Origin: Bacillus pumilus
Lineage (GTDB): Bacteria > Bacillota > Bacilli > Bacillales > Bacillaceae
Direction: 5' to 3'
Length of the DNA: 64,000 nucleotides
NCBI RefSeq assembly: GCF_900186955.1
Contig: NZ_LT906438.1
Location: 1,798,001-1,862,000 of the forward strand
The notes below the pieces were generated by a model. That model searched no databases and had not been told where the DNA came from. It was given only the letters and a program-made list of their open reading frames with translations. Positions 44,694 to 54,129 of this stretch are shown in pieces; position 1 is the first letter of the stretch, and each line of letters begins with the position of its first letter. The position numbers and the translations under genes are program-made.

Positions 44694-45250
44694 GATTCAT
44701 TCATTTCAAGCTGCATGATCAGGCGGAATAAAAAGCGGTATACGGCTGAGATGACTTCAATGAAGGGCATATCTTCATGGATGTCCTCAAGCTCAAGAAG
44801 CTGTAAATTCACATCAAACAAGCCGTCTTGCCCATTAAATTGAAGCTGCGCACCATTTAATGAAGCCAGCATGTCCTTTAGAATGCCTGTGTCTTTTTTA
44901 GGACGTTTGAAACCGAATAACACGGTATACGTTTGAAATACTTCGTCCCATTCAATGGCTAATCCATCGACTCTCACCACATCAAACCACTTTGATTCGA
45001 TATAAATGAATTCTTTTTGATGTTGTTTTACATATGTAAGCGGTGTGTTTAGAAATGAGGCGCCCTCTGATTGAATCATGTCCTCGGATTCTTTGTTTAC
45101 ACGCTCTATATATACATCGCTAAAGCGTGCCTCTTCCTTTATTCTTGCACCCTCTAAAGGCCAATTGTGGCGCGCCGCTTCGTCATATTCAAAGTCTGTC
45201 AGCGCTTGTTCTTCTTTCAATAAATCTTGTAAGCGATTTTGTAGCGACAT
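44672..45250 (-). CDS. Conserved hypothetical protein
   Basis: A 192-residue soluble acidic protein, MSLQNRLQDLLKEEQALTDF ... IEVISAVYRFLFRLIMQLEM. I do not recognise a catalytic motif. It has a mixed alpha/beta pattern with IYIESKWFDVVRVDGLAIEW and a hydrophobic C-terminal helix. ATG at 45250 follows AAAGGAGA; the upstream Met lies before that site. It is divergent from the CdaR-type regulator and converges on the DeoR gene. Confidence 0.75.
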   Translation of the reverse strand: MSLQNRLQDLLKEEQALTDFEYDEAARHNWPLEGARIKEEARFSDVYIERVNKESEDMIQSEGASFLNTPLTYVKQHQKEFIYIESKWFDVVRVDGLAIEWDEVFQTYTVLFGFKRPKKDTGILKDMLASLNGAQLQFNGQDGLFDVNLQLLELEDIHEDMPFIEVISAVYRFLFRLIMQLEMNESNNGSNS

Positions 45251-45375
45251 GGCTATGTCTCCTTTCTTCTCCTTCATGTGCGTGTATTATTTTAGCATAA
45301 CTCATGAAAAGAAAGATATGGCTCAGCATATGATGGTATGATAGTGTCAAAAGAAACATCTCGGAGGGGTACGTT

Positions 45376-46509
45376 TTGCTCACAATGACACTGGCAGAAA
45401 AAATCGTAGACGAGGTCAAAAAGGTGCTGACTGAGGAAATCATCATTACACAAACAAACGGCACCATCATAGCGGCAACAGATCCAGCGCGCATTGGTCA
45501 ATTTCATGAAGGGGCATATTTGACATCCTTTGAAGGACAAAAACGAATTCTCACAAAGGATGATGAGCAACGAATGAAAGGGGTCAAAGCTGGCATCAAT
45601 CTGCCTATTTATTTTAAGCAAGAGGTCATTGGTGTGATTGGGATGACAGGAAATCCCGTCCATGTCTCTCCATTTGGCGAAATATTAAGAAAAATGACCG
45701 AATTGCTTATTCAAGAACATGAATTTTTTCTAGAAACGGAAACCGATGAACGGCAGCTTGAAGCGTTTGTGTTCGACTGGCTTCATCTGCCAGAGACAGC
45801 CATCGATCTCACTGAAAAAGCAGCGCGGCTTCAGCTTGATATCAATAAGCAGCGTGCGGTCGTCCTCATTGATTGTCACGATGAATCGTTTATGAAGCAG
45901 GATCAATACAAAAAAGTGAAGGAAATGCTGCATCTCACCAATCAGGAAATGATCGTCCGCTGGGGACATGCCCGCTTTTTGCTCATGCTGCAAACCTCGG
46001 CAAATGATCGTGATACTTTGCGGCAGCGTCTTTTTCACATCCATGCTGCGCTCACCGCACGTCCTAAGTCAAAGGTTTTGATAGGTGCGGGAAAACCTGC
46101 AGCTGGACAGATGATGAAGCAATCATTTCATCAAGCCTTTCGTGCTTTAAAAATGGCGAATGCAGATACACCGATTGTGTTTGATGAAGATTTAACACTT
46201 GAACTTTTTATAGAAGAAGTGAGTCAGGAAACAAAAGAAGTGTTCCTTGATCGAACGATTGTCCCGCTTCTCCCCTACCCTGAACTAGTGAAAACATTGC
46301 GTGTACTCATGACGTCAGATTGCTCATTAAAATATACTGCGGAAGCGATGCACGTACATATCAATACACTGCATTACAGGCTAAAACGTATCCAAGATTT
46401 AACGACACTTGATCCGAAACGCATGCAGGATGCGATGCTCTTTTATTTAGCCTTGATGCTATTAGATCATCATCCAAATAAACGAGGCGAGAAGCCCGAT
46501 ATTTTGTAG
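45376..46509 (+). CDS. ysfB: CdaR/PucR-type regulator of glycolate oxidase genes
   Basis: A 377-residue regulator. It has an N-terminal diacid-recognition domain (LAEKIVDEVKKVLTEEIIIT ... GQFHEGAYLTSFEGQKRI), a central GGDEF-like region, and a C-terminal PucR-type HTH (CSLKYTAEAMHVHINTLHYR). Encoded immediately upstream of glcD-glcF, it is probably their activator in response to glycolate or a related acid, as ysfB stands to ysfCD in B. subtilis. TTG at 45376 is the start, six bases after GGAGGGG. A terminator separates it from glcD. Confidence 0.85.
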   Translation: MLTMTLAEKIVDEVKKVLTEEIIITQTNGTIIAATDPARIGQFHEGAYLTSFEGQKRILTKDDEQRMKGVKAGINLPIYFKQEVIGVIGMTGNPVHVSPFGEILRKMTELLIQEHEFFLETETDERQLEAFVFDWLHLPETAIDLTEKAARLQLDINKQRAVVLIDCHDESFMKQDQYKKVKEMLHLTNQEMIVRWGHARFLLMLQTSANDRDTLRQRLFHIHAALTARPKSKVLIGAGKPAAGQMMKQSFHQAFRALKMANADTPIVFDEDLTLELFIEEVSQETKEVFLDRTIVPLLPYPELVKTLRVLMTSDCSLKYTAEAMHVHINTLHYRLKRIQDLTTLDPKRMQDAMLFYLALMLLDHHPNKRGEKPDIL

Positions 46510-46541
46510 AATCGTCCATAGGCATGAGGCGATTCTTTTTT
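46510..46541 (+). terminator. Terminator after the CdaR-type gene
   Basis: GAATCG pairs with CGATTC across a long loop, followed by a run of T. The short stem suggests partial read-through into glcD is possible. Confidence 0.7.
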
Positions 46542-46586
46542 TATACTGAAAGAAACGGTATGTCTAATCAGTAGGAGTGAATATAC

Positions 46587-47996
46587 ATGTTGAATTCTGA
46601 ATTTTCAAGTCAATTAAAAGAGATTGTCGGGGCGTCTTATGTACAGGGCAGCAAGGCAGACCGGCTTGCTTATTCTTATGATGCAACGCCTAATTTTCAG
46701 CATATGCCAGATGTCATCGTAAGCCCGCACACGGCTGAGGAAATCCAGCAAATTGTTCGGCTCTGCGCCTCATATAAGGTGCCGATTGTGCCAAGAGGAT
46801 CCGGTACGAACCTTTGTGCAGGCACCTGTCCTACACAAGGCGGACTTGTGATGTTGTTTACAAGAATGAACCAATTCATCGAAATTGACGAAGAAAACCT
46901 GACTGCAACGGTCCAGCCTGGTTTGATCACACAGGAACTCATTCACCAAGTAGAGGCAAGAGGCCTTTTCTATCCACCAGACCCAAGCTCGATGAAAATT
47001 TCGACGTTAGGCGGCAATATTAATGAAAATTCAGGTGGGCTCCGGGGGTTAAAATATGGTGTGACGAGAGATTATGTACTTGGACTTGAAGTGGTTCTGC
47101 CAAATGGTGACATCATCAAAACGGGCGGCAAGCTCGCAAAGGACGTGGCCGGGTATGATATGACCCGTTTATTTGTTGGATCAGAAGGAACGCTCGGAAT
47201 TGTCACTGAAGCCACGCTAAAGCTTTTGCCGCTTCCAGAAACAAAACAAACGATGCTTTGTTTATATGAAAGCCTTGAGGAAGCAGCTGCATCAGTTTCG
47301 GCGATTATTGCAGAGCGTATCATCCCCGCCACGTTAGAATTTATGGATCAGCCGACACTAGAAGTCGTCGAAGACTTTGCCAAAATCGGCCTGCCGACTG
47401 ACGTTCAAGCGGTGCTATTAATCGAACAGGACGGCAATCCTGAGGCTGTTTCCCGTGATATGCAAAGCATTGCAAAGGTTTGTCAGCAGCACGGTGCAAA
47501 AGAAGTGAATATCGCACACTCTGAAGAAGAAGCAAGTGCCCTTTTAACAGCGAGGCGAGCCGCTTTATCTGCCCTCGCCCGTTTAAGCCCTACGACCATT
47601 TTAGAAGATGCCACAGTGCCCCGTTCTGAAATTGCGAACATGGTGCGCGCGATCGAAGACATTGCGAGAGAGTACGACGTGAAAATCTGTACATTTGGTC
47701 ATGCAGGTGACGGAAATCTGCATCCTACTTGTGCAACTGATGCAAGAAATGAAGAAGAAATGAAGCGGGTTGAAGAAGCCTTTCAGGCCATTTTTGAAAA
47801 AGCAGTCTCCCTTGGCGGCACCATTACGGGTGAGCATGGTGTGGGTCTAATGAAAGCCCCCTATTTGGAGCTAAAGGTCAAAAAAGAAGGAATCGCTGCA
47901 ATGAAAGCGATCAAACAAGCGCTAGATCCAGCAAATATCATGAATCCTGATAAGGTGTTTGGAAAAGCGGCAAGGAAGCGAGTGGTGGTCTCATGA
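46587..47996 (+). CDS. glcD: Glycolate oxidase FAD-linked subunit
   Basis: A 469-residue VAO-type flavoprotein that oxidises glycolate (or D-lactate) to glyoxylate (or pyruvate). FAD motifs include VPIVPRGSGTNLCAG, STLGGNINENSGGLRGLKYG and VGSEGTLGIVTEATLKLLP; the C-terminal domain has GHAGDGNLHPT and GTITGEHGVGLMKAPYL. ATG follows AGGAGTGA. Its stop overlaps glcF by 4 bases, so the flavin and iron-sulfur subunits are coupled. Confidence 0.93.
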   Translation: MLNSEFSSQLKEIVGASYVQGSKADRLAYSYDATPNFQHMPDVIVSPHTAEEIQQIVRLCASYKVPIVPRGSGTNLCAGTCPTQGGLVMLFTRMNQFIEIDEENLTATVQPGLITQELIHQVEARGLFYPPDPSSMKISTLGGNINENSGGLRGLKYGVTRDYVLGLEVVLPNGDIIKTGGKLAKDVAGYDMTRLFVGSEGTLGIVTEATLKLLPLPETKQTMLCLYESLEEAAASVSAIIAERIIPATLEFMDQPTLEVVEDFAKIGLPTDVQAVLLIEQDGNPEAVSRDMQSIAKVCQQHGAKEVNIAHSEEEASALLTARRAALSALARLSPTTILEDATVPRSEIANMVRAIEDIAREYDVKICTFGHAGDGNLHPTCATDARNEEEMKRVEEAFQAIFEKAVSLGGTITGEHGVGLMKAPYLELKVKKEGIAAMKAIKQALDPANIMNPDKVFGKAARKRVVVS

Positions 47997-49336
47997 ATTC
48001 CTCTAAACAAACAAAGATTCAGCAAACATTTCAACAGCAAATGGATGAAAAGGAGCTGCTCAATTGCATGCGCTGCGGCTTCTGCCTCCCTTCCTGCCCT
48101 ACTTATATCGAATCCGGTCAACAAGAAACGCACTCTCCCCGAGGCCGAATTGCTTTAATGAAGGCTGTAAGAGACGGCGTGATTGAGCCTGATGAAGATG
48201 TCGAACATTCATTGAACCTTTGTCTTGGCTGCCGTGCATGTGAACCGGTCTGCCCCTCAGGCGTCAAATATGGACGTTTACTTGAGGATGCAAGAGACAT
48301 CATTCAGCAGCACAAAAAACAATCCCTTCCTGTCAAATTTGTGAGACGTGTTGTGTTTAAAGGACTCTTTCCTTCCGAAAGCCGGATGCGTCAAGCGGCT
48401 AGACTACTGCGATTTTATCAAACCTCTGGTCTGCAAACGGCCGCCCGCAAGTCTGGCATGCTAAAGGTACTTCCGCCGCATTTACAGCTGATGGAAGAGG
48501 CCCTTCCAAAGGTGCCGCGACAACAAAAAAGCCGTGCGTTAGAATACAAAGCCATTGGCACAGCAAGAAAACGTGTCGCCTTTTTTACTGGCTGCTTAAT
48601 GGACACCGTTTTTTCCAGCACAAACGAAGCGACCATCCAGCTTTTGCAGCTGGCCGGCTGTGACGTTGTCGTCCCTCCTGTTCAGACGTGCTGCGGTGCA
48701 CTTCATGGTCATAGTGGAGAAAAAGAGCAAGCGAAAGAGCTAGCAAGGCGGAATATTGAAGCATTTGAGGAGGTTGAGGCAGATGCCATTGTCATGAATG
48801 CGGGCGGATGTGGTGCCTTTTTAAGTGATTATGATTATTTACTAAAGGATGATCCGTCTTTTCAAAAGCGAGGTGAAGCCTTCTCACAGAAAATCACGGA
48901 TATATCAGACATTCTCGTGGAGCTGGAATTTCACGGCCGTACGCCGCTTGCTTTGCCAGAGCAAGTCATCACCTATCAAGATTCCTGTCATTTGCGGAAC
49001 GGAATGGGTGTACAGCAAGCGCCAAGGGTGCTCATGAAGGCAATTCAAGGGGTATCATTTAAAGAAATGAAGGATGCCGACCGCTGCTGCGGATCCGCCG
49101 GAATTTATAATATCTTGCAGCCACAAATGTCGATGCAAATTTTAGATCATAAAATGACAGAAGCTAGTCAAACAGCTGCGACTGCTATTGTCACGTCCAA
49201 TCCAGGCTGCCAGCTGCAAATGGCAGCAGGTATCAAACGTTCAGGACAATCGAACAGCATGCGTGCTGTTCATCTCGTAGATTTTTTATTAGAAGCGGTT
49301 CAATATGGAAAAGAAGCGTCCAGCACATCAAGCTGA
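47993..49336 (+). CDS. glcF: Glycolate oxidase iron-sulfur subunit
   Basis: A 447-residue ferredoxin-type subunit. Two 4Fe-4S motifs are near the N-terminus (CMRCGFCLPSCPTY and CLGCRACEPVCPSG). Two CCG-type cysteine domains follow (QTCCGALHGHSGE and DRCCGSAGIYN). It carries electrons from GlcD to the membrane quinone pool. B. subtilis ysfC/ysfD have the same order. No separate GlcE is present. The stop lies inside a terminator stem. Confidence 0.93.
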   Translation: MNSSKQTKIQQTFQQQMDEKELLNCMRCGFCLPSCPTYIESGQQETHSPRGRIALMKAVRDGVIEPDEDVEHSLNLCLGCRACEPVCPSGVKYGRLLEDARDIIQQHKKQSLPVKFVRRVVFKGLFPSESRMRQAARLLRFYQTSGLQTAARKSGMLKVLPPHLQLMEEALPKVPRQQKSRALEYKAIGTARKRVAFFTGCLMDTVFSSTNEATIQLLQLAGCDVVVPPVQTCCGALHGHSGEKEQAKELARRNIEAFEEVEADAIVMNAGGCGAFLSDYDYLLKDDPSFQKRGEAFSQKITDISDILVELEFHGRTPLALPEQVITYQDSCHLRNGMGVQQAPRVLMKAIQGVSFKEMKDADRCCGSAGIYNILQPQMSMQILDHKMTEASQTAATAIVTSNPGCQLQMAAGIKRSGQSNSMRAVHLVDFLLEAVQYGKEASSTSS

Positions 49337-49347
49337 ACGCTTTTTTT
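49314..49347 (+). terminator. Terminator overlapping the end of glcF
   Basis: AAGCGT-C-CAGC pairs with GCTG-A-ACGCTT (one internal mismatch) around a short loop, followed by seven T. Confidence 0.8.
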
Positions 49348-49349
49348 CA

Positions 49350-49380
49350 TGCATATCTTCCGGCAATTGGTTGGATAATA
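49350..49380 (+). promoter_or_regulatory. Candidate SigG promoter of the ger operon
   Basis: TGCATA (49350-49355) and GATAATA (49374-49380) are 18 bases apart, matching the forespore SigG pattern (GMATA and CATWHTA) except for G in place of C in the -10. It lies 30 bases upstream of the GTG start, after the glcF terminator. ger operons are SigG-dependent in B. subtilis. Confidence 0.5.
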
Positions 49381-49409
49381 GAGGAAAATTGCGGAAGGAG
49401 ATGGTTCAA

Positions 49410-50897
49410 GTGCTGAAGAAAAACAAACAACATCAAAAGGACCCAAATTCAGTATTTGAGGCATTGTCACGTTCCTCTGATTTTACAAACGAGTTGTCAC
49501 GAAGTGAAGGGTTTCTTTATCGAATTTCTTTTTTTCGTTCTTTAATTAATGGGCATCTACTCCATGAACAAATTTTGCCCTGCATGAAAGAATTACATCT
49601 CACCCCTACTCTTGAGGAGCTGAAAGAACGAATTCCCATTGAACAGTCCGTCATCACGACCGATCTTCAGGAAGTGGAAAAAGCGCTTCATTTAGGTAAC
49701 TTGGCCATTCGGCTCGAAACGGATTGGGGCAAAGCGCTTCTGATCCCGATTGAAGAAAAGAAAGGCAGACAAGTAGGTCCGCCCGAGATAGAATTTGGCA
49801 TTATTAGTGCACAGGAAGCATTTGTGGAGGTTTTGGATACCAATTTAAATTTGGTCAGACGGCGGCTGCCGACACCGAACCTGAAAGTGTCAGAAAAGAC
49901 GGTTGGCACGCTTTCGCAAACAAAAGTAGCGGTGTTATATATTGAAGAGATTGCTAATCCGACAAACATTGAAACCGTTCTCCAGCGTATTGAAGACATT
50001 GATTTTGATCAAATTTTAGATGCAAATTACCTTGCACAGATGCTTTATGATGTGTCCAATACGATCTTTCCGTTGTTTTTAAATACAGAAAGACCCGACC
50101 GCGTCTCTTCAGGTTTATCAGAAGGGAAAATTGCCATATTAGTGGATGGCTCGCCTCATGTCTTGCTTGCCCCGACGATTTTACTTGAGTATTTTTCCAC
50201 TATGGAAGACTACAATATGTCGTGGATTGCGGCTTCTTGCTTTAGGCTGTTACGCATATTTGCTGTGATATTTTCCATTTTTGCGACACCTTTATATGTA
50301 GCCGTTTTAACGTTTCATTATGAGCTAATTCCAAAAGACTTATTAGAAACCATTGTGGCCTCCCGCTATCTGGTTCCATTTCCTCCAATCATTGAGGCGC
50401 TATTTTTAGAGATTTCGATTGAATTACTAAGAGAAGCGGGTTCGAGGCTTCCGGCTAAAGTCGGTCAGACGCTCGGGATTGTTGGAGGGATTGTCATTGG
50501 ACAGGCTGCTGTGGCAGCAGGATTAACAAGTAATATTTTACTCATTATTGTTGCCCTTTCTGCTCTTGCCTCATTTGTCACCCCTATTTACAAAATGGGC
50601 AGTGCCATTCGGCTGCTGAGATTTCCCTTTCTACTTGCGGCACAGGTGTGGGGTGCATTAGGTATTGCAGTGATGGGATCATTCCTTCTCACCCATTTAA
50701 TGAAATTAACGTCTATTGGACGTCCGTATCTAGAGCCTATTTTTCCGCTGCGCCTGACAGATCTAAAGGGCAGTTTAATTCGTCCTCAGCTTCGTTTTTT
50801 GAATAAAAGACCGGAAAATTTACGCCCGCAAAATGAAACCATCCATCGGCAAAAGCCTAAGCAAGGCCGTAAGGGGAAAAATGATTTTTATGAATAA
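49410..50897 (+). CDS. Spore germination receptor A subunit (GerA/GerKA family)
   Basis: A 495-residue inner spore-membrane protein. A cytosolic N-terminal half (DFTNELSRSEGFLYRISFF; DTNLNLVRRRLPTPNLKVSE; TKVAVLYIEEIANPTNIETV) precedes four to five membrane helices (SWIAASCFRLLRIFAVIFSI; PPIIEALFLEISIELLREAG; VGQTLGIVGGIVIGQAAVAA). It forms a germinant receptor with the B and C subunits encoded next. GTG at 49410 is the start: GGAAGGAG ends nine bases before it, directly abutting an earlier ATG. Which nutrient it senses is unknown. Confidence 0.9.
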   Translation: MLKKNKQHQKDPNSVFEALSRSSDFTNELSRSEGFLYRISFFRSLINGHLLHEQILPCMKELHLTPTLEELKERIPIEQSVITTDLQEVEKALHLGNLAIRLETDWGKALLIPIEEKKGRQVGPPEIEFGIISAQEAFVEVLDTNLNLVRRRLPTPNLKVSEKTVGTLSQTKVAVLYIEEIANPTNIETVLQRIEDIDFDQILDANYLAQMLYDVSNTIFPLFLNTERPDRVSSGLSEGKIAILVDGSPHVLLAPTILLEYFSTMEDYNMSWIAASCFRLLRIFAVIFSIFATPLYVAVLTFHYELIPKDLLETIVASRYLVPFPPIIEALFLEISIELLREAGSRLPAKVGQTLGIVGGIVIGQAAVAAGLTSNILLIIVALSALASFVTPIYKMGSAIRLLRFPFLLAAQVWGALGIAVMGSFLLTHLMKLTSIGRPYLEPIFPLRLTDLKGSLIRPQLRFLNKRPENLRPQNETIHRQKPKQGRKGKNDFYE

Positions 50898-50909
50898 GGA
50901 AGTGAAAGC

Positions 50910-52010
50910 ATGAGTTCTTCTTCTGTAAAAGAGAAATTTCAAGTTTCCCCTTTTTTTGTGTTTTTTCTCGTTAATGCTAATCAAGTTGGTGTTGGCATTT
51001 TAAACTTTCAAACAAACCTTGTTCGTTCTATGAATAATGATGGATGGATCGCCATTCTGATTTCTGGCTTCAGTGTCAATGTCATGATCTTTCTTATGTA
51101 CATGATGTTTAAAAAGGCCCCTTCGGATGAATTTGGTGATATCACGCAATATGTATTTGGCAAGTGGGTTGGGCAATTATTCAACATTCTCTATATCTTA
51201 TATTTTGCTTCTTTGTCGTTGACCGTTCTCGTCCATTATATGGATGTGATCCATGTATGGCTGTTTAAAGAAATTCCTGGTCTATTGTTTGCGTCTGTAC
51301 TTCTGCTGCTCGTGTATTACATTCATACCGGCGGGTTTAGAACGATTGCTGGATGGGCATTTTTTAGTATTGTACTGACGTATTGGATGACGTTTATTTG
51401 TTTTTATGCCATGAAATATAGTCACATTCGTTTCATGTTCCCGATGTTTGATCATACATTTTCGCAGCTGTTGATGGGAGTCAAAGATGCTTCATTATCC
51501 ATGTTTGGTTTTGGCACACTGCTTGTCTATTATCCCTTTATTAAACATGCGCAGACGTCTCAAAAATTTGCTCACATGGGGGCATTATTTACGACATGCT
51601 TAAATTTACTCGTCTTTCTCGTCTCCATTGCGTATTACTCAAGTGCTCAGCTTAAATTAACAAAATGGCCGACGTTAACGTTAACAAGCATTGTGAAGCT
51701 CCCGTTTATCCAGCGCTTTGAATTTATCGAAGTGTCTCTTTGGCTGCTTTTAATCATTCCGAATATCGCGATTCCACTGTGGGCCGCGAGCCGAATGGCA
51801 AAACAAGTGCTTCATACAAGCCAGCGCGTCACGTTCATCGCGCTCAGCATCCTCATTCTGGTCATGTTTTCATTTTTTACGGGGGCGACTTCTTTTGAAA
51901 CCTTTAACCAATGGGTGGAATATAGCGGATACTTTCTTGTATATGGCTTGATTGTCTGTATGGTTATTGGACTGATGTTGAAAAAAAGGTGGGTGAAAAA
52001 ACGAGCATGA
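50910..52010 (+). CDS. Spore germination receptor B subunit (permease-like, GerB family)
   Basis: A 366-residue protein with about ten transmembrane helices, of the amino acid permease-related GerAB group. Features include FLVNANQVGVGILNFQTNL in the first helix and SLWLLLIIPNIAIPLWAASR. B subunits hold the nutrient-binding pocket. It begins 12 bases after the A subunit and overlaps the C subunit by 4 bases. The A-B-C order matches gerA and yndDEF rather than yfkQRT. Confidence 0.92.
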   Translation: MSSSSVKEKFQVSPFFVFFLVNANQVGVGILNFQTNLVRSMNNDGWIAILISGFSVNVMIFLMYMMFKKAPSDEFGDITQYVFGKWVGQLFNILYILYFASLSLTVLVHYMDVIHVWLFKEIPGLLFASVLLLLVYYIHTGGFRTIAGWAFFSIVLTYWMTFICFYAMKYSHIRFMFPMFDHTFSQLLMGVKDASLSMFGFGTLLVYYPFIKHAQTSQKFAHMGALFTTCLNLLVFLVSIAYYSSAQLKLTKWPTLTLTSIVKLPFIQRFEFIEVSLWLLLIIPNIAIPLWAASRMAKQVLHTSQRVTFIALSILILVMFSFFTGATSFETFNQWVEYSGYFLVYGLIVCMVIGLMLKKRWVKKRA

Positions 52011-53107
52011 AACATTATATACTCACGGGTCTCATGTTGTTTAGTCTCTTCTTAACTAGCTGTGCACAGCCTCGCCTTTTAGATGAATTAAATATCTCTC
52101 AGGCGGCAGGATTTGATTTAATCGAAGATGGAGAAATGAAGGGCTTCTTTGTCTTCCCTGTCTTTAAAAGTGAGGAGCAAGGAAGTTATCAAATATTAAG
52201 CGCAAGGTCAAATACCATTAGTAATATTCAGTTTCTCGTATCAGAAAAATCACCTTTTCCAGTCGTCATGGGTCAGGTGCTCGTTATTTTAGTGAGTGAA
52301 AAATTAGCAAAGGAAGTCGGCATGATCGATTTAATGAATTACATTTATCGTGATCCTATCATTGGTTCACGCCAAGTGTTTGCGATTGTAGGCGGAGAAG
52401 TTGAAGACTTATTATATACAAAAATGAATCAAACGAACTTAAATATAGGTGTGTATCTCTCTGATCTGTTGTCCCAAAATATGCGAAATGGCAATCAACC
52501 TGTCACTAATCAGCATATTTTCATGAATCAGATGCTGGCAAAAGGAGTCGATGCTTACCTGCCTTACATCAAGAAAACGAGCAACGCCATTAAAGTCACA
52601 GGAGTTGCTCTGTTTGATCAGGAAAAAATGGTCGGTCATATCCCTGGAGAAGACACGTTCACATTTAAAGCGATGATTGAAAATCATAAAAATGGTATCT
52701 ACGAGTTTCAATTGGCTGATCAAGCAAAGACCCATGTCGTCATTGAAAATATCAAATCACATGTGTCCTACCAGATCAAACCAACGAATAACCTAACAAA
52801 AAAGCCTCATATCACGATTGATATCAAGCTGAAGGGTGAATTAAAAGAGTTCATGAAATCCAAAAAAATTGATAAACCGAATATATTGGACCAAGTCGAA
52901 AAAGAAGTAGAAAAACATGTCGTTCAGCAAGGACAAGACCTTGTTCAGTCCTTTAAAAAGCAACATATTGATCCGCTTGGGCTAGGCTTAAGGTATCGAT
53001 CAAAAGACAAAGCCATGACACCAGAAAAATGGCAGGAAATCTATCCTGATGCGGATGTACTAGTTAAATGCCATATGAAAATTGTACAAACTGGTGTCAG
53101 TCAATAA
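52007..53107 (+). CDS. Spore germination receptor C subunit (Ger(x)C lipoprotein)
   Basis: A 366-residue lipoprotein. The signal MKHYILTGLMLFSLFLTSC ends at lipobox LTSC, Cys at residue 19. The mature protein has the Ger(x)C pattern (LLDELNISQAAGFDLIEDGE; GMIDLMNYIYRDPIIGSRQV; IDPLGLGLRYRSKDK near the C-terminus). It sits on the outer face of the inner spore membrane and completes the receptor. ATG at 52007 overlaps the B-subunit stop; a start six codons earlier lacks a proper ribosome site. Confidence 0.92.
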   Translation: MKHYILTGLMLFSLFLTSCAQPRLLDELNISQAAGFDLIEDGEMKGFFVFPVFKSEEQGSYQILSARSNTISNIQFLVSEKSPFPVVMGQVLVILVSEKLAKEVGMIDLMNYIYRDPIIGSRQVFAIVGGEVEDLLYTKMNQTNLNIGVYLSDLLSQNMRNGNQPVTNQHIFMNQMLAKGVDAYLPYIKKTSNAIKVTGVALFDQEKMVGHIPGEDTFTFKAMIENHKNGIYEFQLADQAKTHVVIENIKSHVSYQIKPTNNLTKKPHITIDIKLKGELKEFMKSKKIDKPNILDQVEKEVEKHVVQQGQDLVQSFKKQHIDPLGLGLRYRSKDKAMTPEKWQEIYPDADVLVKCHMKIVQTGVSQ

Positions 53108-53119
53108 AGGAGTTGGAAA

Positions 53120-54118
53120 TTATTCGAAAATATCTTCTTTATTGTTCAATATGGTAGACACGTTCGTTTTGACTCTTGGAACGCCATCTTTTTGAAGATA
53201 GTCATTTAAAGTGTTCTCTACTTCACTTTTATCTGTGTGAAGGATCTTAGGTGAACATTGTTCCACAAGGACCGGTCTATTCCCTTTAGCACAGTGTGTC
53301 ATTGTTTCAAGGGCAATTAAACTGAAAGGTCTTCCTTTGTCTAGCCATGTTTTCATTCTATCCCAGGTTGGACAGCTTAAGGCTGCCAGCCTTCCCCAAT
53401 GAACGTGAAAATGAGTGCAAGTGACCTCCATCCAATTTAATACTTTGTTAGAGTGGAAACGGTACAGACAGATAAAAGCAGCTGTCGGTAATTCTTTTTC
53501 ACTGATCGATTTCAATTTTTCTATTACATGTTGTAAACCTTCATCTTCTGGCAAACTGCTGGCCGCTGCCCATGAAAGTGGATAAAGAAATTCTTCGTCA
53601 GCCTGATTCACCAGCTCCCTTACCCACCCAGCGGCAGATGTACCTAAAACATCAGCCACAATTTCTAACATGCGTGATTTCACTTCGATATGCTGAGTCT
53701 CATCAAACCGGCTTTGAACAGAGTCTAAGGTCCTTTGCTGATCATGCTGTTTCAGCGCATCAATGACATCATCCTCAAGAAACCACCTAGTAATTGAGAA
53801 GTTTATTAAAGACGCCAAATCTTGCCGCACGTCTTGTAATGTGGGGGCTTTATCTTCTTTGGTGACGATGACATCATCCTCTGATTGGAAAGCCTGTCCA
53901 TCCTCTCCATAAAAGTCATCATGCAATAAAAATTGTTTAGGAGAATGGAGAACGGCTAAGTTATACCATTCAATCGGTCGTAAAGAATTGTTGAGTAGTC
54001 TCTTGTGACACGGCTGACATAATTGATAAGGTTGTTTCGGTTCATCAGTATCTTCTACCACATCCATTGCGTTTTTTTGACAGGCTTCACATAAGACGAC
54101 TTTTTCCACTCCATTCAC
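53120..54118 (-). CDS. Unknown protein with N-terminal Cys4 motif and helical body
   Basis: A 332-residue soluble acidic protein. The N-terminus has two CxxC pairs (CEACQ at 10-14 and CQPCH at 34-38), likely a zinc ribbon. From about residue 95 on it looks all-helical with repeat-like segments (KSRMLEIVADVLGTSAAGWV; SWAAASSLPEDEGLQHVIEK; FSLIALETMTHCAKGNRPV), suggestive of HEAT-type repeats. I do not recognise the family. It starts 11 bases after a small HTH gene, so the two probably form an operon. No terminator was seen between it and the converging gerC-type gene. Confidence 0.75.
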   Translation of the reverse strand: MNGVEKVVLCEACQKNAMDVVEDTDEPKQPYQLCQPCHKRLLNNSLRPIEWYNLAVLHSPKQFLLHDDFYGEDGQAFQSEDDVIVTKEDKAPTLQDVRQDLASLINFSITRWFLEDDVIDALKQHDQQRTLDSVQSRFDETQHIEVKSRMLEIVADVLGTSAAGWVRELVNQADEEFLYPLSWAAASSLPEDEGLQHVIEKLKSISEKELPTAAFICLYRFHSNKVLNWMEVTCTHFHVHWGRLAALSCPTWDRMKTWLDKGRPFSLIALETMTHCAKGNRPVLVEQCSPKILHTDKSEVENTLNDYLQKDGVPRVKTNVSTILNNKEDIFE

Positions 54119-54129
54119 TTCCTTTGAAT

